A stretch of 64,000 nucleotides of DNA, from assembly GCA_964425605.1 (NCBI GenBank), contig CAYRNR010000001.1, forward strand, positions 62,001 through 126,000, read 5' to 3'. The translations under genes and the position numbers were made by a program. Below are positions 17,111-26,393 of the stretch, piece by piece (position 1 is the stretch's first letter; the number at the start of each line of letters is the position of its first letter). The DNA is from CAYRNR01 sp964425605. Its GTDB lineage: Bacteria; Myxococcota_A; UBA796; UBA9615; CAYRNR01. The notes beneath the pieces are model-generated. The model was not told where the DNA came from and did not search any database. It was given only the letters and a program-made list of their open reading frames with translations.

Positions 17111-18010
17111 ATGCGCCGAACGAGGACCCCAGCGAGACCGACCTCCCCGAAGCGCAAGGTGGTCAAGCACGCGAAGAGACGCCGTCGCGAGCTCCTGACC
17201 TACCTGGTCTGCGGTGTGATCCTCTTCGTGCAGTTCGGGGTCCCGCGGCTGTGGATGATCCCCGAACACTACCGCACCGAGATCGGCGACCTGTCCGGAT
17301 ACCTGGTGATGTTCTGGCTGGGATTGCTGCTGCTGATGCCCACCGCTGCACGGTTCTTCGGGGGGCGCTGGGTGCGGTTGATGGCCGTGCGCAAGCAGCT
17401 GGGCGTGGGGGCGGGGTGCGCGATCCTGCTGCACGGGTTCTTCGGCTGGGGGTACCAGGCCCTGTTCGAGTACGAGGTGATCAATCCGGGCGGTTCCGGG
17501 TTCGGGATCATCATGTTCATCCTGTCCAGCGTCCTGCTGCTGACGTCCTGGGATCCCATCCGGCTGGCCATGCGGCGCAAGTGGTGGGTCCTGCACCAGC
17601 GGGTGGGGACGTTCGCGCTGCTGTGGAACGGCACCATGCCGGCCAACGGCTCGGAGCGCCTGATCGCGCAGATCGCCTGCTGGTTCGCATACACGGTGTT
17701 CTTCGTCCGCATCGCCCAGGCCTTCATGGATCGCCGCAGGTACTCCCGCGCGGACACCAACCGCAACGTCGCGGGGTTCGCCGCCTACTTCGTGTTCCTG
17801 ATCGCGTGCGAGGCCACCGGGCAGTTCTTCCTGCTCATCGGGCTGGTCGTGGCAGGGTCGGCCGTGGCTGTCCTGGTGAACCTGGCGCGCCGCTGGCAGG
17901 GGCGCCGTCGCGGGCGGGCGGCGGACGAGGATCCAGAATGGGCGATCCACCCCGGGGAGGACACCTACTTCGAATGGAGCGAGCGCCATGGCGCGAAGCA
18001 GCGCCCGTGA
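17111..18010 (+). CDS. Ferric-reductase-like transmembrane protein (1)
   Basis: This 299-residue protein has a basic N-terminus and six to seven membrane segments. It looks like the heme-b membrane domain of the ferric reductase/MsrQ type. Possible heme ligands are His in LLHGFFGW and His in VLHQRVGTF. The stretch LMPTAARFFGGRWVRLMAVRKQLGVG is nearly repeated in two other genes of this window (27879 and 28695), so the three are paralogues. There is no flavin or NAD domain, so it would need a redox partner. It overlaps the next small gene by 23 bp. The family call rests on topology and His spacing, so it is moderate. Confidence 0.55.
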   Translation: MRRTRTPARPTSPKRKVVKHAKRRRRELLTYLVCGVILFVQFGVPRLWMIPEHYRTEIGDLSGYLVMFWLGLLLLMPTAARFFGGRWVRLMAVRKQLGVGAGCAILLHGFFGWGYQALFEYEVINPGGSGFGIIMFILSSVLLLTSWDPIRLAMRRKWWVLHQRVGTFALLWNGTMPANGSERLIAQIACWFAYTVFFVRIAQAFMDRRRYSRADTNRNVAGFAAYFVFLIACEATGQFFLLIGLVVAGSAVAVLVNLARRWQGRRRGRAADEDPEWAIHPGEDTYFEWSERHGAKQRP

Positions 18011-18482
18011 CGCCCGGTACACCGCGGCCTGGCTGGCGGTGGCCCTGGTGGCCCTGGCCCTGGCGGTGGCGTCCCAGTACTACGCGCCTCGCCGCGACGC
18101 GGTGAAGTCGCTGTCGTACGAGGCGAGCATCCTCGGCGATGTCCGGGTGGGCGTGGGCCTGCCGCTGGCCCCGGGCGCGCACTCGCTGCACGTCCTGGCC
18201 TATCGGGTCCGACACTTCGATCCGGAGTCGGGGCCCTCGGACGATCCCCTCGAGCACGTGGTGGTGGAGGGCACCCTGCCCCTCGACTACGAGGTCTTCG
18301 CACGCGAGGGCATGCCGGTGTGGCTCGTGGTGGTGCTCGACGAGGACGGCTCGGGGCTCGAGGCCGGCCCTGCCGCGGGGGACCTGGTCGGCTGGTCCGA
18401 GCGCCCGTTCCAGTCGCCGGCCGAGTCGGTGGACCTGGTCCTGACCGCCCGGAATCCGTGGACCGCCGGGGCGACGCCCTGA
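17988..18482 (+). CDS. Small membrane-anchored protein of unknown function
   Basis: This 164-residue protein has one hydrophobic anchor (about residues 13-29, AAWLAVALVALALAVAS) and a soluble, mostly beta-like part of about 130 residues outside. Its stretch DVRVGVGLPLAPGAHSLHVLAYRVRH suggests an Ig-like or carbohydrate-binding-like fold, but no family is recognised. It overlaps the ferric-reductase-like gene by 23 bp and is followed four bases later by a YfhO-like gene, so the three form an operon. A partner role for one of these membrane proteins is an inference. Confidence 0.6.
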   Translation: MARSSARDARYTAAWLAVALVALALAVASQYYAPRRDAVKSLSYEASILGDVRVGVGLPLAPGAHSLHVLAYRVRHFDPESGPSDDPLEHVVVEGTLPLDYEVFAREGMPVWLVVVLDEDGSGLEAGPAAGDLVGWSERPFQSPAESVDLVLTARNPWTAGATP

Positions 18483-18486
18483 TCCC

Positions 18487-20589
18487 ATGGGAGAACACCG
18501 CGAGGGGGGCAGCGGGCTGGACCGGGTGGAAGCCTGGCTGGATCGGTGGGCACCCCAGGTGCTGGCGGTCCTGACCGCCCTGTTCTGCCTCCCGCTGTTC
18601 TTCGAGCCGATGGGGATCGGCGGGCACGACGAGTTCCGGCGCGCCGCGTCCCTGGACGCCATCTACTCCCTGGAGCACCCGGTCACCTGTCTGGAGACCT
18701 TTGGCGAGCTCCCGCTGCGGACGCCGTTCGGCGGAGGCGGGTATCCGTGCCACATGGATCCCGTGGACTCGGGCTTCACGCCGCTGATGCCCCTGTCGCG
18801 GGTGTTCGGCGGTGTGATCACCATCAAGCTGATGGTGTTCTTCGCCACCTGGCTGGGAGCCCTGATCCTGTTCCTGATGGGCCGTCGGTTGCTGGCCCTG
18901 TCACCTGCGGCGAGCCTGTTCGGCTGCCTCGGCCTGGCGTTCTCGGGCTGGCTGCCCTCCCAGGCCATGGCCGGTCAGACCAACATCTTCCTGCTGTTCT
19001 CCACGGTGGTCCTGTACCTCGTCGTGGTGCACCACGGGTCGCGTCGTCACCACGTGCTGGCCGGCCTCGTGCTCGGGGCCCTGTTCCTGGTGGGCCCGCA
19101 CTTTGTGCGGGGATTCTTGCCAGTGCTGATCTTCGCGGACCTGCTGTTCACCCAGCAGCGGACATCCCGGAAGGCGACCTCGGCGCTGGCCCGGATCCCG
19201 CTGCCGCTCGTGGCCTGGCTGCTGCTGGCGTTGCTCCCGCTGTCCATCGACGCGCTGCCGCGCCCGGCGTCGCTCGCCCTGTGCGCGGCGGTGCTGGCGG
19301 CGCCCATGGCGAGGCGCGCGATCCGCGAACGGTATCTGCCGACGGTGTGGCGGTTGGGGGCGGTGCTCGGCGTGGCGCTGGCGGTCTCGGCAGGACGGAT
19401 GATCGCGGTGTTCCGGCTGCTGGCCGAGGGCAGCTACGAGCGCATCGTGCACGTGAGGGACGAGGACTTCCTCGAGGCGTACCGCGGGATCGACGAGTTC
19501 TACGACTCCGCCGGCCTGTTCGCGCGCGCGCTGCTCGACCACGTCCCCCTGGGGCTGGAGCACGCCGCGGACGGATCGCCCACCTTCTACGAGCACGCGT
19601 ACCTGGGTCTCGGGCCGGGCGTGCTGGCGTGCTTCTTGGTGGGGTTGGTGGTCCTGCATCGCCGCGCAACTGCCTGGCTGACGCTGCTCGCCGCGGTGAC
19701 CCTGGTGTGCTTCGGCCCGCACCTGCCGGGCGGGATCGACGTCTACGCCTACGCGGTCCAGGAGCTCCCGGGGTTCGGCTCGTTGTCCCAGCCGTACAAG
19801 TACTTCAACTTCTACATCGCATTCCTGATGGCCGGGATCTCCGGCGGCGCGATCCACCTGGCCCTGTGGTGGGCCCGCCGCAGGGGGCGCTGGGCGATCG
19901 CCGCCGTGGCCGCCGCGGCGATCCTGGTCCTCGGCACGTCCGCTGCCCACAACGGGTGGGTGTTCCACGAGGCCATGAAGGAGCCCCTGCTGCGGTTCGA
20001 GCCGGAGCCCTCCTACTTCCAGCTCATGGGCGCTCCTTCCGCGGAGCTGGCCCGCGCCGGCGAGGCCGCGGTTCGCGAGTTCCACGACACCGAGGGCAGC
20101 GAGTACCGCGACGCGGCGCGGCCGGCCACGTTGCTGTCCGTGTACAACCTGCAGCAGGGCATCGGCACCATCGACTGGTCGGTGAACATCCACCTCTCCG
20201 AGAACGCCTCCCCGCGCTACTTCGTCCTCGACGACGGTACGCGGATCGAAAATCCGGACTACCGGGGGGAGGCGTACTTCGAGGGTTGCGAGAGCTGTAC
20301 GGTGGAGTCGCTGCACATCCGGGCCAACACCATCGAGGCGGACGTGCGCGTCACCGGCCCGACGACCCTGGTGATCAACCAGAACCACGACCCCTACTTC
20401 CGCGTGGACCGCGGCACGGTCACGCAGCGGCACGGCCTGCTGGCGGTGGAGCTCGACGAAGAGGGGACCTACGGCGTGGAGCTGGTCTACCGGCCGTGGA
20501 CCTTCATCGGCATGACGGCGCTGGCGGGGTTGCTGTCGCTGGCGGCGCTGGCGTTCGGGGCCAGCCGGCCGCGGCAGCGGTCGGCGTGA
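18487..20589 (+). CDS. YfhO-like multi-spanning membrane protein (2)
   Basis: This 700-residue protein has about twelve membrane segments from residue 20 to about 490. The periplasmic domain that follows includes TLVINQNHDPYFRV, the counterpart of the NxxPGW-type motif of the other YfhO-like proteins here (with Tyr-Phe in place of Gly-Trp), and a last transmembrane helix at about 675-692. After TM1 it has TPFGGGGYPCHMDPVDSGFTP, like the family's first luminal loop. GLLAVELDEEGTYGVELVYRPW close to the end is echoed in YfhO-like protein 3. It is third in an operon with the ferric-reductase-like and small membrane proteins. A role in polymer or lipid glycosylation is plausible but unproven. Confidence 0.7.
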   Translation: MGEHREGGSGLDRVEAWLDRWAPQVLAVLTALFCLPLFFEPMGIGGHDEFRRAASLDAIYSLEHPVTCLETFGELPLRTPFGGGGYPCHMDPVDSGFTPLMPLSRVFGGVITIKLMVFFATWLGALILFLMGRRLLALSPAASLFGCLGLAFSGWLPSQAMAGQTNIFLLFSTVVLYLVVVHHGSRRHHVLAGLVLGALFLVGPHFVRGFLPVLIFADLLFTQQRTSRKATSALARIPLPLVAWLLLALLPLSIDALPRPASLALCAAVLAAPMARRAIRERYLPTVWRLGAVLGVALAVSAGRMIAVFRLLAEGSYERIVHVRDEDFLEAYRGIDEFYDSAGLFARALLDHVPLGLEHAADGSPTFYEHAYLGLGPGVLACFLVGLVVLHRRATAWLTLLAAVTLVCFGPHLPGGIDVYAYAVQELPGFGSLSQPYKYFNFYIAFLMAGISGGAIHLALWWARRRGRWAIAAVAAAAILVLGTSAAHNGWVFHEAMKEPLLRFEPEPSYFQLMGAPSAELARAGEAAVREFHDTEGSEYRDAARPATLLSVYNLQQGIGTIDWSVNIHLSENASPRYFVLDDGTRIENPDYRGEAYFEGCESCTVESLHIRANTIEADVRVTGPTTLVINQNHDPYFRVDRGTVTQRHGLLAVELDEEGTYGVELVYRPWTFIGMTALAGLLSLAALAFGASRPRQRSA

Positions 20590-20590
20590 C

Positions 20591-22027
20591 TCAGCGGAGA
20601 CGGGACCGCAGGGTCTGGAACGAGGCCAGCCCCGCCATCCGGACGTGGCTCCGGGGTAGCCGGAGGACCCTGGGCAGGGCCGCCAGGCGGGCCGTCCGCC
20701 GTGGATCGAAGTAGAACCGCCGGTACAGCTTGCGCGTCCAGTCCGTCCGCTCCTCGTAGGTCAGCGTCGCCTGGTGGCAGGTGAGCTCCTCCGCGCTGGG
20801 GTAGTGGCCCTGGCCGATGCGCTGCCACGGGTCGTACCCCCGCACCTTGGAGAACTCCTCGTGCATGGCCGTGCCCGGCATGGGGCGGACGATCATGAAC
20901 TGGGCGAAGTGCAGCTTGAGCCGGTGGGCGAAGGCCAGGGTTCGGCCGAGGTTCACGTCCTGTTCACCGGCGTGGCCGACCATGAAGAAGCCGAACGCGA
21001 TCATGCCCAGCTCGCTGGTGGAGGCCACGGCGCCGGCGATGTCGTCCAGGTCCATCACCCCGCGGTTGTAGACGTCCATGATGCTGGGATCGCCGGTCTC
21101 GATCCCGTAGCTGACCCGCACGCAGCCGGCCCCCTGGAGCGCCGCGAGGACCTCGCGGTCCACCCGGTCGGGGCGGGTGCGGATGGTGAACGTCAGATCC
21201 ACCTTGCGCCGGCGCAGGCCCTCGCAGATCGCCAGGGTCCGTTCGCGCGACAGCGTGAACGTGGGATCGAGGAAGGCCACCTCGCGGATCCCGTGGACCC
21301 GCGTCAGCTGGGCCATCTCCTCCACCACCTGCTCGGCGGGCCGGCAGCTGTACCCGATCTGGGCGTCGATGCAGTACAGGCAGCTGTACGGACACCCGAC
21401 GCTGCTCAGCGCCGTGGTGAACGGGAACCGCGTGGTCAGGTTGGTGCCGTAGAACCGATGGGCCACCAGGGAGCGATCGGCGAACGGCAGCTGTTCGAGG
21501 CTGGGGCGTGGGCCGTCCAGCGGGGTGTGCACCACCTCGTCGCCGCGGTTGAGCAGGATCCCCGGCACCTCGTCCACGGGGGTGCCGCGCTCCAGCGCGT
21601 CGGCCAGGGCGACCTCCGACGTCCAGCCTCGCCCCTGCAGGCCCAGGAGGTCGCGCCCGCCCATGCCCATCGCGTCGTCCGGGAACAGGCGGGGGAAGTG
21701 ACCGCGGATCGCGACCCGGGCGCCCAGGTCCCGGCCCAGCCGCTCCAGGTATCCGAGGTCCGCCTGAGGGCTGAACATGTTGACCGAGCCGACGATCAGG
21801 CCGGGCCGCACCTGGGCCGCCCGCTTCGCCAGGGCCCGGTAGCTCAGCCCCTCCATCTCCGCGTCGATCAGCGCGACCTCGTGGCCCCCGTCTCGCAGCA
21901 GGCTGCCGTGGGTCATCAACCCCAGCGGCGGGTAGCGCGTGGCAAAGGCGGCGTACAGGCCCAGGGGGATGGCCTCGCCCTCGATGGGGCAGTACGTGAT
22001 GGGGGGGCGGACGAGTAGTACGCGCAA
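20591..22027 (-). CDS. B12-binding radical SAM protein (C)
   Basis: This 478-residue protein starts at a TTG codon (LRVLLVRPPITYC) preceded by GAGGGAG at a good distance; a longer ATG start at 22081 lacks this. An N-terminal cobalamin-binding domain covers residues 1-180 and includes LIDAEMEGLSYRAL. The radical SAM barrel has CPYSCLYC (CxxxCxxC) near residue 222. It also has MIVRPMPGTAMHEEF, common to this enzyme group. It converges with YfhO-like protein 2 with a one-base gap. The substrate is unknown. It resembles the methyltransferase or oxidoreductase-type B12 radical SAM enzymes rather than known housekeeping ones. Confidence 0.82.
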   Translation of the reverse strand: MRVLLVRPPITYCPIEGEAIPLGLYAAFATRYPPLGLMTHGSLLRDGGHEVALIDAEMEGLSYRALAKRAAQVRPGLIVGSVNMFSPQADLGYLERLGRDLGARVAIRGHFPRLFPDDAMGMGGRDLLGLQGRGWTSEVALADALERGTPVDEVPGILLNRGDEVVHTPLDGPRPSLEQLPFADRSLVAHRFYGTNLTTRFPFTTALSSVGCPYSCLYCIDAQIGYSCRPAEQVVEEMAQLTRVHGIREVAFLDPTFTLSRERTLAICEGLRRRKVDLTFTIRTRPDRVDREVLAALQGAGCVRVSYGIETGDPSIMDVYNRGVMDLDDIAGAVASTSELGMIAFGFFMVGHAGEQDVNLGRTLAFAHRLKLHFAQFMIVRPMPGTAMHEEFSKVRGYDPWQRIGQGHYPSAEELTCHQATLTYEERTDWTRKLYRRFYFDPRRTARLAALPRVLRLPRSHVRMAGLASFQTLRSRLR

Positions 22028-22140
22028 CTGGGCTCCCTCGGGCAGCGCCACAACGTAGCAGCAAACCTGGCGGCATTCCAAAAAAGGAGTTCGGGTGGTC
22101 GTCGCTGTCCCTGTTCGACGTCCTGCCGCGTCTTGGAAGG

Positions 22141-23145
22141 ATGATGGTGAAGCCCGGTGAACTGCGGGCGGCCGGACCCTCGGGCCGGGGGGGGATGTTG
22201 CGACGCCTCGTGTTGCGGAGGCCGACGCTGGTCGTTCTCGGCCTGGGGGTGGCCCTCGTACTGGCCCACGGCGGGGTACGACTCTTCACGCCCAACCTCC
22301 ACGCCGTCATCACCGCGGATCCCGTCATCGAGTACCGGGGGCTCCCGAACTCGCGCACCCGCGACCTGTCCACCCTGATCGCGGACCATCGGATCATCAC
22401 CTACTCCATGGGCGCCCACGGTGGACGCCAGGCGCCCACGGCGGCGGTCCCAGATGCCGACGTGCCGGTGGTCCCCTGCTTCGGGGACTCCTCCACCTTC
22501 GGCCACGGCGTGGACGACCACGAGACCTACCCGCACCTGCTCGGCGAGCGCCTCGTCGGGGAGGCCCGGGTCCTGAACTTCGGCCTGTCCGGGTACAACA
22601 CGTTCCAGAGCTGGACCCTGGCTCAGGAGGTGATCGCGGAGCGCCGGCCGCCGGCGATCGTGTTCCAGCTCGACCGCAACGACGACGATCCCATGCTGCC
22701 AGTGTCCGACATCCGACGGGCGCCGGTGCCGCTTCGCCAGATCCGGGGGATCTGGATGTACGTAGACCGCGCGCGGGAGATGGCCCGCAAGGACCGCGTC
22801 ACCTTCGAGGGCGGGGCGCGCCAGCACGTGCGCGAGTTGCTGGCCTTCGCCGCCGAGGAGGACGTGGACGTCGCGTTCGTCGTGACCGGCCTGCCGCCCT
22901 CGCTGGAGGACGACCTGCTCCAGGCCTGCATCGCGCGGGCCGACGCCCGGACCCATGTGGTGGAGGTGCCGTACTACGACGACTATCTGCTGCGCTCCAC
23001 CCGGCACATGAACCGCGCGGGGAACGACCGCCTCGCCGGTGATCTGGAACGGGTGTTGCGTGCGCCGGTGCTCGCCGCGACGGTCACCGAGCCGCGCGGC
23101 GGCTTCTCCTCGGCCACCCAGCCCACGCCAGCAGCAACGCCATAG
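22141..23145 (+). CDS. Membrane-anchored SGNH/GDSL-type hydrolase-like protein
   Basis: This 334-residue protein has one N-terminal membrane anchor (about residues 28-45) and a periplasmic SGNH fold. The catalytic Ser block is CFGDSSTFGHGV with Ser117. VLNFGLSGYNTFQ supplies the block II Gly, and the C-terminal His is in RHMNRAGND; the Asp usually three residues before that His is replaced by Ser, so activity is uncertain. SGNH enzymes of this type add or remove acetyl groups on polysaccharides or lipids. The Shine-Dalgarno GGAAGG sits unusually close to the first ATG, so Met19 (22195) may be the true start. It overlaps the convergent YfhO-like gene 3 by 62 bp. Confidence 0.68.
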   Translation: MMVKPGELRAAGPSGRGGMLRRLVLRRPTLVVLGLGVALVLAHGGVRLFTPNLHAVITADPVIEYRGLPNSRTRDLSTLIADHRIITYSMGAHGGRQAPTAAVPDADVPVVPCFGDSSTFGHGVDDHETYPHLLGERLVGEARVLNFGLSGYNTFQSWTLAQEVIAERRPPAIVFQLDRNDDDPMLPVSDIRRAPVPLRQIRGIWMYVDRAREMARKDRVTFEGGARQHVRELLAFAAEEDVDVAFVVTGLPPSLEDDLLQACIARADARTHVVEVPYYDDYLLRSTRHMNRAGNDRLAGDLERVLRAPVLAATVTEPRGGFSSATQPTPAATP

Positions 23146-24973
23146 CGGCGGACGCCGCGCTGATCCACAGCCCCGTCGCCTTCGGCCGGAACACCAGCTC
23201 CACGATCCCGTCGTGGGCCCCGGTGAACTCCACGGCGAGCAGCCCCCGCCGGTTCGTGACCGCGTACCCCTGCGGCGACCCCCAGGCCGGGTGGTGGTTG
23301 TGGTTGAGCTCGACCACGGCGGGCCCGTCGGTGGTGGCGTGGAAGGTCAATCGGTTGGCCCCGGGCTCGAGGTCCGACACCGTCCCGCGGCCCGCGACGA
23401 GGCGGAGCTCGCCCCGATGGTCGGGGTTGTCCCGCTCGTGACGGTGGGCCTGCAAGAGGGCCCTTCCCTGGACCGGGGGATCGGACGTGGGCAGGTCCTC
23501 TGCGTCGTACACCGAACCGACGCCTGCGCGCAGGTGGTCGTAGATGGCGGTGTTGAAGTCGTCCGCGCCGGGCATCGGTGGGCCGAGGAGGCGCACGTGG
23601 TGGAACCCCTGCGTCGTCTCCTGGGGCGCCTCTGGCCGGCCGGTGAAGAGGGCCCCGTAGAGCGCGCCGCTGCGCACCGCCGAGGGGGTGAGCGTGGCCA
23701 CGAGGAGCAGGGTCAGGGCCCACGTCGGTGGGCGGCGAGCCCAGCGCACCCGCGTCAGGGCCTCCACGCCCAGCCCCGCGAGCAGGATCGACCACAGGGC
23801 GAGGAAGCAGGTGACGTAGGGAGCCGTGTCGCGCATGGACGAGAACACCGGCAGGACCCGCAGCAGGGGGAACAGGCTCAGCTGGAAGCCCCGGCCCGCG
23901 GACCAGGCCAGCAGCAGGGTCGACGCGGCCAGGGCGACCAGCGGGAGCGTCCCGCGCCGGCGCGCGAACAATGCCACGGGCCACAGCAGTACGCATAGCA
24001 AGGGTAGGCCCACGTAGTCGTACTCGGCGATGGGCGAGCCGTCGTCGCGGTACTCCCCCAGGGGAGTGGCGGTGCGGAACAGCCCCCAGAGGGGGCCGCC
24101 GATCCCCTCCAGCGCGGAGACCTCGTACTCCTCGACGCCGGCGACCCGCCAGCCCCGGTCGCCCAGCAGATCGAGCATGGGCGCGAACTTGACGGCACCG
24201 AGCCCGGCGACGCCCAGGGTCACGGCGAGGACCACTCCCAGGAGGATCGGGTGGGATCCGCGCCACCCGTGGCTGCCGGCCACGGACCACAGGGCCATCT
24301 GGAGCAACACGAACGCCAGGCACAGCTGCATGTGGACCCCGGCGGCGGCCAGCAGCGCCGCGGCGCCGACGAACCAAGGGATCCCGGAGCGCAGGCGGCG
24401 ACGGCGCACCCCTCGGATCAGCATCGCCAGGACCAGGGGCGCCACGCACATCCAGCAGCTCTCGTAGAAACCCACGGCCACGCGAGACGGGAGCCACCCG
24501 CAGACTGCGAAGAGGGCCGCCGTGACGAACGCGGCCCGCGGCGCCAGGTCGAGCCACCAGCGTGCCAGGGCGTAGGTCCCCACGGTGCCCACCACGGCCA
24601 GGGCGATCACGTCGAGCTTCATGCCCAGCACGTCGCCGAACACCAGGGTCGTCAGGAAGAACGGCCCCAGCGTCCCGTCGCTGGGGTGGGCGTAGGACGG
24701 GAGCCCACCCTCGAGGTACGGGCACCACAGGGGGAGCACGTGGTCCTCGAGGAGGCTGTGCCGGGCGAACCAGCGGAGCTTGGCCGCCTCGAGCCAGTCG
24801 TAGGCTCGGTAGGAGTCTGCGTGGAAGGCGGCCCAGGGGCGCGCCAGGATGGGAGCAGCCACGACCAGGGCGAGTCCCGCCGCCGCGAGGCTCCAGCGGC
24901 GATCGGAGGCCGGGGCCGCGGCCGGGTCGTCCGCAGTCGTGGTCTCGCGATCCCCTCGGTCTCCTCCGCTCAT
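23084..24973 (-). CDS. YfhO-like multi-spanning membrane protein (3)
   Basis: This 629-residue protein has a short Asp/Arg-rich cytoplasmic N-terminus, about eleven membrane helices and a C-terminal beta-domain. LPLWCPYLEGGLPSYAHPSDG after TM1 closely matches the same loop of YfhO-like protein 4 (HWNPFLQGGMPQLTHPSDG). Near the end, VVELNHNHHPAWGS is the conserved NxxPxW motif, and a last helix lies at about 600-620. The stretch FNTAIYDHLRAGVGSVYDAEDLPTS is also echoed in protein 4. It lies downstream of, and on the same strand as, radical SAM genes D and E with a 48-bp gap, so it may be the last gene of that operon. Confidence 0.72.
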   Translation of the reverse strand: MSGGDRGDRETTTADDPAAAPASDRRWSLAAAGLALVVAAPILARPWAAFHADSYRAYDWLEAAKLRWFARHSLLEDHVLPLWCPYLEGGLPSYAHPSDGTLGPFFLTTLVFGDVLGMKLDVIALAVVGTVGTYALARWWLDLAPRAAFVTAALFAVCGWLPSRVAVGFYESCWMCVAPLVLAMLIRGVRRRRLRSGIPWFVGAAALLAAAGVHMQLCLAFVLLQMALWSVAGSHGWRGSHPILLGVVLAVTLGVAGLGAVKFAPMLDLLGDRGWRVAGVEEYEVSALEGIGGPLWGLFRTATPLGEYRDDGSPIAEYDYVGLPLLCVLLWPVALFARRRGTLPLVALAASTLLLAWSAGRGFQLSLFPLLRVLPVFSSMRDTAPYVTCFLALWSILLAGLGVEALTRVRWARRPPTWALTLLLVATLTPSAVRSGALYGALFTGRPEAPQETTQGFHHVRLLGPPMPGADDFNTAIYDHLRAGVGSVYDAEDLPTSDPPVQGRALLQAHRHERDNPDHRGELRLVAGRGTVSDLEPGANRLTFHATTDGPAVVELNHNHHPAWGSPQGYAVTNRRGLLAVEFTGAHDGIVELVFRPKATGLWISAASAAMALLLAWAGWPRRSRRAAR

Positions 24974-25021
24974 CGTTGCAGCTTCGCAGCCCCGCGGCGA
25001 TCAGGCAACCGGGCCCGGGGG

Positions 25022-26371
25022 TCAGGCGAAGTAGCGCAGGAAGTCCAGGAAGAACCCCGGGACGTGGGTGATCCCCTGGTGGCGGGCCACGCGGCGAGCC
25101 TGGCGCAGCGCGTAGCGGGGATCGAGGTAGAACCCCAGGGCGATGCGGCGCATCCGCCGCCGGTGCTCGTCCGGGGCCGCGTCCCCGGGGGCGTGGCGTT
25201 CGACGAACGCTCCCCGCTCCCGGTCGTAGACATGGGTCAGGGTGAAGAACTGGGGGAAGTCGATGCCGCGCGCGCGGATGCGACTGCGGACCTCGCGCGG
25301 GGTCAGGCCCTCCTCGCCGGGCAGCCCCACGACGAATCCCCCGGACAGCTCGATACCGGCCTCCCGGGCCCAGCGGGCGGCGCGGTCCCCCTGCTCCACG
25401 GACGCCCCCTTGTCGCACCAGGTCAGCGCCGCGTCGGAGAACGACTCGAATCCGAAGGAGAGCTGGTAGCAGCCCGCGCGGGCCATGAGCCGCAGCAGCT
25501 CCCGGTCCACGTGGTCGACGCGGGTGGACGCGCGCCAGGTGACAGGTCGGCCCCGGTCGATGAGGTGCTGGCACAGGGCCTCGACCACGTCGCGCTGCGC
25601 GGTGAAGCACTGGTCCCGGTAGATGACCTCGCGAAAGCCCAGGGCCACGAGGCGGTCCATCTCCCCGATCACGTGGTCGGCGGAGTGAGACCTGTGCCCC
25701 TCGCCGAAGTACGAGTTCGCGTGGCAGAAGCTACAGCGGCCGTGGGGGCAGCCCACCCCGGCTCGGGCCAGCGCAAAGGGATGACGGCGCCCGAAGGGCA
25801 CCCAGTACTGGTCCGGTTCCACCAGGTCCCACGACGCGAACGGGAGCTGGTCCAGGGGGTCGAGGGGACGGTCCGGGTGTACGATCTGTTGCCCGTCGCG
25901 CTCGAACGCGACGCCGTGGTCGAGCTCCCCCGACGCCACGGCGGCGAGCCCGCCGATGAACTCTCCCAGGGCCACGTAGTCGGCCTTGCCCTCGCCCAGG
26001 GCCAGCCCGGGATCCAGCGTGACGTTGGGTCCGGCCATCACCGTGACGCAGCCTGGCACGGCCCGCTTCACACGGCGCAACAGCTCCAGGTCGTGGTCCA
26101 GGGAGAACCAGCTGGAGACCGTGGCCACGCATTCGGGCTCGCGCGCGGCGATCTCCTCGACGGTTCGAACCAGGTCCAGGTGGCGGGCGTTGCCGTCCAC
26201 GAGGCCCACGTCGTGGCCCTGCTGCCGGAGGTAGGCCGCGGCGTACAGCATCTCGATGGGCGGGTAGAGGATGTTGCCCGGGATCCCCGCGCCGGAGTAG
26301 TCGCGCAGCAGGTGGGTGCGGCGGCCGGTGCCGTCCACGCGACCCCAGTGGTTGGAGAAGATCAGCCGCAT
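25022..26371 (-). CDS. B12-binding radical SAM protein (D) with a CxxxxCxxC cluster motif
   Basis: This 449-residue protein has a cobalamin-binding-type N-terminal domain (residues 1-175, with YPPIEMLYAAAYLRQQGHDV and LVDGNARHLDL) and a radical SAM barrel. Its iron-sulfur motif is GCPHGRCSFC near residue 215, with four residues between the first two Cys instead of the usual three. Such spacing occurs in some radical SAM subfamilies, so it is probably functional. The gene is 22 bp downstream of radical SAM gene E. The end has a HQGITHVPGFFLDFLRYF stretch typical of this protein group. Substrate unknown. Confidence 0.78.
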   Translation of the reverse strand: MRLIFSNHWGRVDGTGRRTHLLRDYSGAGIPGNILYPPIEMLYAAAYLRQQGHDVGLVDGNARHLDLVRTVEEIAAREPECVATVSSWFSLDHDLELLRRVKRAVPGCVTVMAGPNVTLDPGLALGEGKADYVALGEFIGGLAAVASGELDHGVAFERDGQQIVHPDRPLDPLDQLPFASWDLVEPDQYWVPFGRRHPFALARAGVGCPHGRCSFCHANSYFGEGHRSHSADHVIGEMDRLVALGFREVIYRDQCFTAQRDVVEALCQHLIDRGRPVTWRASTRVDHVDRELLRLMARAGCYQLSFGFESFSDAALTWCDKGASVEQGDRAARWAREAGIELSGGFVVGLPGEEGLTPREVRSRIRARGIDFPQFFTLTHVYDRERGAFVERHAPGDAAPDEHRRRMRRIALGFYLDPRYALRQARRVARHQGITHVPGFFLDFLRYFA

Positions 26372-26393
26372 GTCGTCGTCGGGGCGGGGCGGA

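Noticed and set aside
15500..18022. Open frame of 840 codons on the minus strand across two genes
   Set aside because: It is a shifted frame of the YfhO-like gene 1 that runs on into the opposite strand of the ferric-reductase-like gene; no domain is seen.
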